A stretch of 64,000 bases of DNA from Bacteroidota bacterium (GTDB taxonomy: Bacteria > Bacteroidota > Bacteroidia > Cytophagales > Cyclobacteriaceae): positions 1 through 64,000 of the forward strand of contig JAFEAM010000035.1 in the NCBI GenBank assembly GCA_018266395.1, given 5' to 3'. Position 1 is the first letter of the stretch. The number at the start of each line of letters is the position of its first letter. A program made the translations under genes and the position numbers. The notes under the pieces are model-generated. The model ran no database searches, had not been told where the DNA came from, and was given only the letters and a program-made list of their open reading frames with translations. This document shows, in pieces, positions 56,412 through 64,000 of the stretch.

Positions 56412-56978
56412 TTAGTTCCCTTGTGCCTTCTTGGCCATCTCATCGTCAAAAGTCTTCTTGAACTTCTCATAATCGTAGTCGATTTTGAGGCGATCATCTT
56501 TTGACATGCGCTCATTGTATTGTTTTACAAGGTCGTCAGCAGACAATTCGATAGCCACATAGGTCTTGTAATTGCCTTCCTTGGTCTGAACGAGTTTTTC
56601 GCAGATGGTGCGTACACCCTGAAGTGTCTGATCAACCACCTCGCGGTTCAACTGCTCGAAGCGCTGTTCCAATTCCTCCTTTCTGTTCATCTCACGGGAG
56701 TTGGTGTAGTTATCCGTTACTGTTTTCACCGTTGTCTGGATAGACTGCGCCAGCTCGTTGCGTGCGTTGGTAAGGGCCTTCTTTTTGGAAGTCACCTGAT
56801 CCATGCTTTCCCCGATAGAGTTTGCGCGGAACACCTTGTTGTTGGTAAAGTAGTCCGGACCAGAGCATGGCACCACTACCTCTTTTTCGCCTGTCGGAAT
56901 TTTCTCCTTAGGCTTACAGCTGGCAATCATTGCGGCGATAGCCACGGCTACATACGACAAACGAATCATGTTTTTCAT
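56412..56978 (-). CDS. LPP20-type lipoprotein
   Basis: A 188-residue lipoprotein (leader ending AAMIASCKPKEK). The mature part is mostly helical (VTSKKKALTNARNELAQSIQTTVKTV) and ends with a beta strand YKTYVAIELSADDLV, the shape of an LPP20/FlgT-like fold. It lies downstream of a larger protein of the same type and is probably its partner. Confidence 0.65.
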   Translation of the reverse strand: MKNMIRLSYVAVAIAAMIASCKPKEKIPTGEKEVVVPCSGPDYFTNNKVFRANSIGESMDQVTSKKKALTNARNELAQSIQTTVKTVTDNYTNSREMNRKEELEQRFEQLNREVVDQTLQGVRTICEKLVQTKEGNYKTYVAIELSADDLVKQYNERMSKDDRLKIDYDYEKFKKTFDDEMAKKAQGN

Positions 56979-57076
56979 ATCGATTATGAGATTTGGTTAT
57001 GCAATTTAAACAATGCAATTAACAGGCCACAGTTTTTATCATCTCAATTCTGCGGAAATGATGCTAAAACAGCCAT

Positions 57077-58462
57077 TTATTGCAGAATCGCGTTCAACAA
57101 CTCAGGCATCTTATCTTTTTCCAAAGAATCCAAAGCCTTGTTATAGGCATCCTGGCTGGCACGCTCATAGTCAAGGCTATAACCTTTAATACGATCCAGC
57201 GTGGTGGCATAAATCTCTTTGCTGTCCGGCAGCGTGCGAACATAGATCACGCTTGTCACATAGCTGATATATATGCTCCCGCTCTGGGCGCCCTTCTCGG
57301 AATCAGAAGTCAAATCCACCCACAGCTCCGCTTTGTCTTTCTGGTCGGTAAACTCAAACCCGTTGTTGGCCAGGTAGTTCTTAATCCTGTTGGTAAGCTG
57401 TTGATTTTGTTTGGTTGCACCGAAGTTCTTTTCCACAGCGGAAACATATACCTGGGGACGGGCCACCTGCATCAGAATATCCGTTTTGGGAACCGTCATC
57501 TTGGAAGAAACCAGCTTGAAGATCTCCGACGGATCCGGTCCCGCAAAGGCCAGCAGATTGACACTCACGGCAACCGACTGCTCCAGATCGCGCGAGCCTA
57601 TCTTGGTTAGCAGGATCTTGGCCTGACCGCCGGCATCTGTCTGATAGGTTGGGAATACATCCCCCGAACCTTTTTCAAATGCAGCCATCAGGGGAAGGTC
57701 AGCGAGCGGGTGATTATTGTTTTCTACAGCCTTCACCATGACCGACTGTGCACTCTGGGCCACCCTCCTGTTCAGTTTAAGTGATGATGGTGTGGCGGTG
57801 AGCTGAATGTTATCCAGCAATTGTTGCATGCTGGCGTAGATCTCATTGGAGAGGATAATCTCCTTGCCCTCAAAGGTGAGGGTGATGGGTTCTGCCAGGT
57901 ATTTTTCCACTGCGCGGAAGCCCTGGTAATAGAAAGTCAACGCCTGTATTGTACTGCCGCTTCTCTCGGATTGTTTGGCTTTCGTAAAGAAATCCAGCGC
58001 CAGCGTCACGGCGTCCCGCTTCTGTTGCTCCTTGATCTCGCGGTAACGTGCCTTGGAAAGCCGGTAATACACCCAGTAGTTTCGGTCATCCTGCCAGGTG
58101 TCAACTTGTTCAAATTCTTCAATTTCGTCGGCAGCCGTGGTCTGGATCATCTGCTCGTACTTGTCCCGGAACTCTTTGTTGTTGTCAATCGAAGTAAGTA
58201 CCGATGTTGAGGAGATATTCACCTTGATCTCCGAAACCAGGTCTTCCAGTGCGCTCTTCTTGGCCTCCTGCACAAAGTTGTTGGTGCCGTCTTTGGTACT
58301 GTGACCAATGCCTACGTAATACTCGTCCGTTTCAGGTTTTGCGCTTAGCCAGGCGGGTTGTGGATTGGCATTCTTACCCTTTTTCTTGCTTTTGCTCTGG
58401 GTGGCTGCAGGGGTGCAACTGGCCAAAACCAACAGTAGAATAATCAGCTTTTTCAAGGTCAC
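57077..58462 (-). CDS. LPP20-family lipoprotein
   Basis: A 461-residue lipoprotein (leader ending LVLASCTPAATQ) with an LPP20 domain at the N-terminus: PAWLSAKPETDEYYVGIGHS, then AKKSALEDLVSEIKVNISST, then WVYYRLSKARYREIK. LPP20 proteins are outer-envelope lipoproteins of unknown function. A second beta-rich part (300-461) resembles a penicillin-binding-protein-activator or curli-assembly-like region (QVARPQVYVSAVEKNFG). The gap to the next gene is 98 bases. Confidence 0.7.
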   Translation of the reverse strand: MTLKKLIILLLVLASCTPAATQSKSKKKGKNANPQPAWLSAKPETDEYYVGIGHSTKDGTNNFVQEAKKSALEDLVSEIKVNISSTSVLTSIDNNKEFRDKYEQMIQTTAADEIEEFEQVDTWQDDRNYWVYYRLSKARYREIKEQQKRDAVTLALDFFTKAKQSERSGSTIQALTFYYQGFRAVEKYLAEPITLTFEGKEIILSNEIYASMQQLLDNIQLTATPSSLKLNRRVAQSAQSVMVKAVENNNHPLADLPLMAAFEKGSGDVFPTYQTDAGGQAKILLTKIGSRDLEQSVAVSVNLLAFAGPDPSEIFKLVSSKMTVPKTDILMQVARPQVYVSAVEKNFGATKQNQQLTNRIKNYLANNGFEFTDQKDKAELWVDLTSDSEKGAQSGSIYISYVTSVIYVRTLPDSKEIYATTLDRIKGYSLDYERASQDAYNKALDSLEKDKMPELLNAILQ

Positions 58463-58658
58463 AGGGATTAAGCTTCAAAGTAACATCATGGAGCCGGAAA
58501 CCAAAAACCGGGGGGTCATGTTCCTCCGGTATATGAACCTCCAGATTCCATCGTTATTTAACTGTTGATTCATATTTCATGCCAAAAAGCGCGGTATTTT
58601 TAACATGCATTAGTTTGAACAAGATTCGTATTGAGGGATTGACTAATTTTGAAATGCT

Positions 58659-59168
58659 ATGAAACAAACCATTATCATTTTGCTGCTGATCTCGGCCCTG
58701 TCTGCATGCCAGAAAAGCGAGGTGGTTTCTCAATATACAGGGAATGAAGTCACCTATGCACTGCAGCAGTCCTCCACGTACGACGTATCCGGTACCATCA
58801 CCTTCCGTGAAAGAAAAGATGGTCAGATCTACGCCGTTATTCAGATGAGTGGCGTAAGCGGATCATCCAAGCTGCCAGTTCATCTCCACCGGGGAGATAT
58901 CACTGTTCAGGGAGCCGATGTGGCCCTCCTCATGGATCCAGTTGACGGGACCTCAGGCCGCAGCGAAACGATATTCAACAAACTCTCCGATGAATCGGTT
59001 GTCGATTATCAGCAACTTACCAAACTGAATGCCTGTATTAAGATTCACTTAAGCAGCAGCGGCGCCGGCAAGGACGTGGTGCTGGCCGCAGGCAATATCG
59101 GCACCGCCGTCACCGCCGCCAATCCAGGCGGCAGGACAGCAGGTGTGGGATTGTGCAAGAGCGAGTAG
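58659..59168 (+). CDS. Lipoprotein with a CHRD/SOD-like beta domain
   Basis: A 169-residue lipoprotein (leader ending SALSACQKSE). Its beta-rich mature part includes TITFRERKDGQIYAVIQMSG and LPVHLHRGDI, reminiscent of CHRD or Cu/Zn-superoxide-dismutase-like sandwiches, but the metal ligands of a dismutase are not complete. A TAATTTTG -7-like element lies at 58643-58650. Function unknown. Confidence 0.6.
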   Translation: MKQTIIILLLISALSACQKSEVVSQYTGNEVTYALQQSSTYDVSGTITFRERKDGQIYAVIQMSGVSGSSKLPVHLHRGDITVQGADVALLMDPVDGTSGRSETIFNKLSDESVVDYQQLTKLNACIKIHLSSSGAGKDVVLAAGNIGTAVTAANPGGRTAGVGLCKSE

Positions 59169-59180
59169 CGCCTAAACAGG

Positions 59181-59217
59181 TGAGAGGTAAGAGGTGAGTA
59201 GTGAAAGGTGAGTGGTC
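59181..59217. repeat. GTGAGAGGT-type short-period repeat
   Basis: Purine-rich low-complexity DNA built of GTGAGAGGTAAGAGGTGAGTAG variants between the CHRD-like gene and the sdh operon end. Confidence 0.5.
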
Positions 59218-59282
59218 GCCCACTACAACCTATTTGACAAACCTGCCAATGGCTAGCAGCCAGTAGCCAACAGCTTTTCTCC

Positions 59283-60056
59283 CTATCCCGCCCCTTCGCC
59301 GGCTGAGGCGATCTGGTAAGAGCTTACCATCGCTGAGTAGTACTCCCGGTTCAACCGCGCAATGTTGGTAATCTTAATGGCCTTGGGACATTCTGCTTCG
59401 CAGGCACGTGTGTTGGTGCAGGCGCCAAAACCTTCGGCATCCATCTGCGCCACCATCTTCTCGGCGCGCTCCTTGCGCTCGGGCTGACCCTGTGGCAACA
59501 ACGCATATTGGGACACCTTGGCACTCACAAACAGCATGGCCGACGCATTCTTGCACGCCGCAACGCAGGCACCGCAGCCTATACAAGTGGCGGCATCCAT
59601 GGCCTCATCAGCAATCTTCTTGGGAATAGGAATTTCATTTGCATCAGGAGCACCACCAGTGTTGATGGACACATATCCTCCAGCCTGCTGAATGCGGTCA
59701 AATGCAGTGCGGTCCACTACCAGGTCTTTGATCACCGGGAACGCCTTCGCTCTCCATGGCTCTACCGTGATGGTATCACCATCCTTGAAGGTGCGCATGT
59801 GAAGCTGACAGGTGGTGGTCTGCAGTGGCCCGTGCGGCCTGCCGTTGATGTACATGCTGCACATCCCGCAGATTCCCTCCCTGCAGTCGTGGTCGAATGC
59901 TACCGGCTCCTCTCCTTTCTTGATGAGATCCGTGTTGAGGATATCAAACATCTCCAGGAAGGACATGTCCGACGACACGTGATCAAGCTGATAGGTTTTG
60001 AATTCCCCTTTGGCATTGGATGAACGTTGCCTCCAGACCTTCAATGTTATCTTCAT
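59283..60056 (-). CDS. sdhB: Succinate dehydrogenase/fumarate reductase iron-sulfur subunit
   Basis: Electron-transfer subunit (257 residues) with a [2Fe-2S] ferredoxin domain (CREGICGMC) and a C-terminal domain with [12 protein letters not shown] and [15 protein letters not shown] for the [4Fe-4S] and [3Fe-4S] centres. I start at ATG 60056 ([10 protein letters not shown]), rejecting 39 upstream codons that overlap the sdhA end. Last gene of sdhCAB. Confidence 0.95.
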   Translation of the reverse strand: MKITLKVWRQRSSNAKGEFKTYQLDHVSSDMSFLEMFDILNTDLIKKGEEPVAFDHDCREGICGMCSMYINGRPHGPLQTTTCQLHMRTFKDGDTITVEPWRAKAFPVIKDLVVDRTAFDRIQQAGGYVSINTGGAPDANEIPIPKKIADEAMDAATCIGCGACVAACKNASAMLFVSAKVSQYALLPQGQPERKERAEKMVAQMDAEGFGACTNTRACEAECPKAIKITNIARLNREYYSAMVSSYQIASAGEGAG

Positions 60057-60079
60057 AGTACTTGCCTTGATTCTGTTGA

Positions 60080-62005
<1,926 letters not shown>

Positions 62006-62026
62006 GTTATATAAAGTCTTTAAGCT

Positions 62027-62701
62027 CTATTTCGAAAACATCATGACTGGGATGAGGGCATAGAGGGCCGGCACAATAATAGAGAAGGCCTTGCCCACGA
62101 AGCTGATCAACCCGTTGTACTTGAGATGGTTCAGTCCCAAGGTCTGGAACGCGCTGGCGAACCCATGCCACAGATGGAAGCCGATGGCCGCCATGCAGAA
62201 CACGTATAATGCAACATACCAGCCATAGCTGAACAGCAGCCCACAGAGTGAGTACAGATCGCGGTACTGTTTTCCATCATACTCCACCATGTTGAGATTG
62301 CCCCAATGCATTTGTGCCCAGAAATTATTCAGATGCACCACAATGAAAACCAGGACCAATGTTCCCAGGATTCCCATATTGCGCGATGACCAGATGGACG
62401 ACTTGTTGGAAACCGCATAACCCACCGGTCCGCGTGCCGAACGGTTACGCATGGTCAGTACCAGCGAAACCCCTGCGTGCAACAGGATAAGGAAGAAATT
62501 CACTTTAGAAACCGTCTGGATGAGCGGGTTCGTGCTCATGAATTCCGCATAGACATTGAACGCATGCCCTCCGTCATCCTTCAGAAGCTGAAGATTTCCC
62601 ATCAGGTGAATGATCAGGAAAGTAATGAGAAACAGGCCGGTAAGGGCCATCAGCAGCTTCCTTCCCAGTGTGCTGGTGAACAAGTCAACAAACCACTTCA
62701 T
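62027..62701 (-). CDS. sdhC: Succinate dehydrogenase cytochrome b subunit
   Basis: Di-heme b558-type membrane anchor (224 residues, five helices). Conserved histidines sit in LIIHLMGNLQ, LLHAGVSLVL, FIVVHLNNFW and FHLWHGFASAFQTLG. I start at ATG 62701 (MKWFVDLF); the in-frame TTG 20 codons upstream lies in the promoter. First gene of the operon. Confidence 0.92.
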   Translation of the reverse strand: MKWFVDLFTSTLGRKLLMALTGLFLITFLIIHLMGNLQLLKDDGGHAFNVYAEFMSTNPLIQTVSKVNFFLILLHAGVSLVLTMRNRSARGPVGYAVSNKSSIWSSRNMGILGTLVLVFIVVHLNNFWAQMHWGNLNMVEYDGKQYRDLYSLCGLLFSYGWYVALYVFCMAAIGFHLWHGFASAFQTLGLNHLKYNGLISFVGKAFSIIVPALYALIPVMMFSK

Positions 62702-62730
62702 AGCGTGTTTTGGGGTTTTTACAAGAAAAC

Positions 62731-62761
62731 CAAAAATACTGGTCAGGTGTTTAACAAACAA
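62731..62761 (-). promoter_or_regulatory. Promoter of the sdhCAB operon
   Basis: On the minus strand TTG (62761-62759), 20 bases, then TATTTTTG (62738-62731) fit the -33 and -7 elements. The -7 element lies 29 bases before the sdhC ATG. Confidence 0.5.
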
Positions 62762-62783
62762 CGATGAAAATGAATGTTATGAA

Positions 62784-62863
62784 GTTTCGGGTTCCGGGTT
62801 TCGAGTTCCGGGTTGCCATCCGGAGGTACTGAAATCTGAAATCTGAAATTTGAAATCTGAAGT
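62784..62863. repeat. GGGTTCCGGG and GAAATCTG short-period repeats
   Basis: Between sdhC and dnaE, TTTCGGGTTCCGGG text (62784-62814), as also found in the 54984-55554 repeats, is followed by GAAATCTGAAATCTGAAATT-type text (62829-62863), also present at 54487-54511. Confidence 0.6.
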
Positions 62864-62912
62864 CAAACCATTTCCTAACTTTACCCTACAACCACTTTCT
62901 CAGAACTCAGGC

Positions 62913-64000
62913 ATGTATCTCATTTTCGACACGGAAACCACTGGCGTTCCGCATAATAAGACTGCGCCCATTTCCGATCTCGACAACTGGCCCCGTGTGG
63001 TGCAGATTGCCTGGCAGCTGCACGATGCCAGGGGCAAACTTCTCTCGCAACACAATTATGTAGTGAAGCCCGAGGGCTTCGACATTCCCTACAAGGCTGA
63101 ACAGGTCCACGGCATCTCCACCAAGCGAGCCTTGGAGGAAGGCCATCCCCTGAAAGAGGTACTCGACCTGTTTCAGAAAGATCTGAACAAGAGCAGCGTC
63201 ATCATCGGCCATAATATTGAGTTTGATATCAATATCCTCGGCGCCGAATTCCTCCGGAAGAGTCTTCCCACGGAGAAACTCCTGGCGGCAGCGAAGATCG
63301 ACACCGGGATTGTTTCCATAGAATACTGTCAGCTGTCAGGCGGCATCGGCGGCAAGCTGAAAATGCCCCGGCTGGAAGAACTGCATCAGAAACTGTTCGG
63401 CAAAGGGTTCGACGATGCCCATGACGCGTCCTACGATGTGGCAGCCACGGCGCGGTCCTTCTTCGGTCTGATAAAGGAAAAAGTGGTCAAGCCTTTCGAC
63501 ACCACTCCTGTTGCCGACATTAAATACGAAGAGCCCAACCTCGAAGCCGGCAACCAGAGCAAGCGCGAAAAGAAAAAGAAGACCGATTATGGCGCTGGTG
63601 CTGAGACACAGGTACTGACCGAGGCCCCTTTCTGTCACCTGCACCTGCATTCACAATATTCAGTGTTGCAGGCCACTGCAGACACAGGAGAGATTGTGGC
63701 CAAAGCCGTAGAGCATAAAATGCCCGCCGTGGCCATGACCGACCTCGGCAACCTGTTCGGGGCTTTCAAGTTTGTACGCGACGCCATAAAGGCGAATATC
63801 AAACCGATAGTAGGATGTGAATTCTACCTCGCCGACGAACGGAAGAAAACAAAGTTCACGAAGGATAATCCCGACAAGCGCTACCAGCAGGTACTGATTG
63901 CAAAGAACAAACAGGGTTACCAGAACCTCGCCAAGCTCAGCTCGCTGGGATTCATGGAAGGACTCTACGGCATCTACCCTCGTATCGATAAGGCGCTGGT
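62913..64000 (+). CDS. dnaE: DNA polymerase III alpha subunit with fused N-terminal exonuclease (partial)
   Basis: The reading frame from ATG 62913 is open to the window end (362 codons). Residues 1-190 are a DEDDh 3'-5' exonuclease of the DnaQ type: FDTETTG (Asp6, Glu8), GHNIEFD, and HDASYDVAAT. A charged linker (KREKKKKTD) leads to the PHP domain from residue 241 (CHLHLHSQYSV), followed by MTDLGNLFGAFKF and IVGCEFYLAD. Fused proofreading is known for DnaE of Bacteroidota. In PHP motif 2 the usual metal-binding His after T-D is Leu278. The polymerase core lies outside the window. Confidence 0.92.
   Translation, partial: MYLIFDTETTGVPHNKTAPISDLDNWPRVVQIAWQLHDARGKLLSQHNYVVKPEGFDIPYKAEQVHGISTKRALEEGHPLKEVLDLFQKDLNKSSVIIGHNIEFDINILGAEFLRKSLPTEKLLAAAKIDTGIVSIEYCQLSGGIGGKLKMPRLEELHQKLFGKGFDDAHDASYDVAATARSFFGLIKEKVVKPFDTTPVADIKYEEPNLEAGNQSKREKKKKTDYGAGAETQVLTEAPFCHLHLHSQYSVLQATADTGEIVAKAVEHKMPAVAMTDLGNLFGAFKFVRDAIKANIKPIVGCEFYLADERKKTKFTKDNPDKRYQQVLIAKNKQGYQNLAKLSSLGFMEGLYGIYPRIDKAL

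Overview
The window looks like a chromosomal segment of a free-living Bacteroidota bacterium, most likely in the order Cytophagales. The reasons are the Bacteroidota-type promoter elements (TAnnTTTG), many short lipoproteins with a Cys after a hydrophobic leader, a two-gene methylmalonyl-CoA mutase, an ALDH16-type double aldehyde dehydrogenase, and a DNA polymerase III alpha chain that carries its own N-terminal proofreading exonuclease. The lineage is inferred from protein character only. No rRNA, tRNA, phage, CRISPR array or complete insertion sequence was seen.

Layout. 1-2.4 kb: repeat-rich edge, a frameshifted lipoprotein gene and dnaA (minus strand). 2.4-9.8 kb: mutA-mutB and a 1402-residue secreted TPR-CHAT protease-like protein. 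9.8-16.3 kb: small metabolic, stress and membrane genes, including a GH13 alpha-glucosidase lipoprotein and a TauE/SafE carrier. 16.5-29.5 kb: an 11-gene complex I operon (nuoABCDHIJKLMN, no nuoE, nuoF or nuoG), followed by korAB (2-oxoacid:acceptor oxidoreductase). 29.6-36.5 kb, minus strand: a nifJ / dihydroorotate-dehydrogenase-like / flavodoxin / kinase-like operon, then a lipoprotein resembling the LCIB class of carbonic anhydrases. 36.7-48.4 kb: ABC transporter, GH28-like protein, lipoproteins, peroxiredoxin, beta-lactamase-fold hydrolase and TPR proteins. 48.4-53.4 kb: a deoxynucleoside catabolism cluster (deoD, a uridine-phosphorylase-like gene, ALDH16, deoC). 53.5-59.2 kb: small secreted or lipoprotein genes around about 1 kb of repeats. 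59.3-62.7 kb: sdhCAB. 62.9 kb to the edge: dnaE, continuing outside the window.

How the parts fit. Complex I without its NADH module, KorAB, a NifJ-type pyruvate oxidoreductase and a flavodoxin read as one low-potential electron circuit: oxoacid oxidation reduces flavodoxin or ferredoxin, which feeds complex I. Two details stand out. NifJ has lost its internal two-cluster ferredoxin domain but keeps the proximal cluster. And the dyad TGAY-N4-RTCA, the shape of CRP/FNR-family sites, lies upstream of nuoA, korA, nifJ, the LCIB-like gene and mutA, with further copies before two small membrane-protein genes. This suggests a shared regulon linking CO2-handling and low-potential electron genes, and is the best candidate here for an undescribed system.
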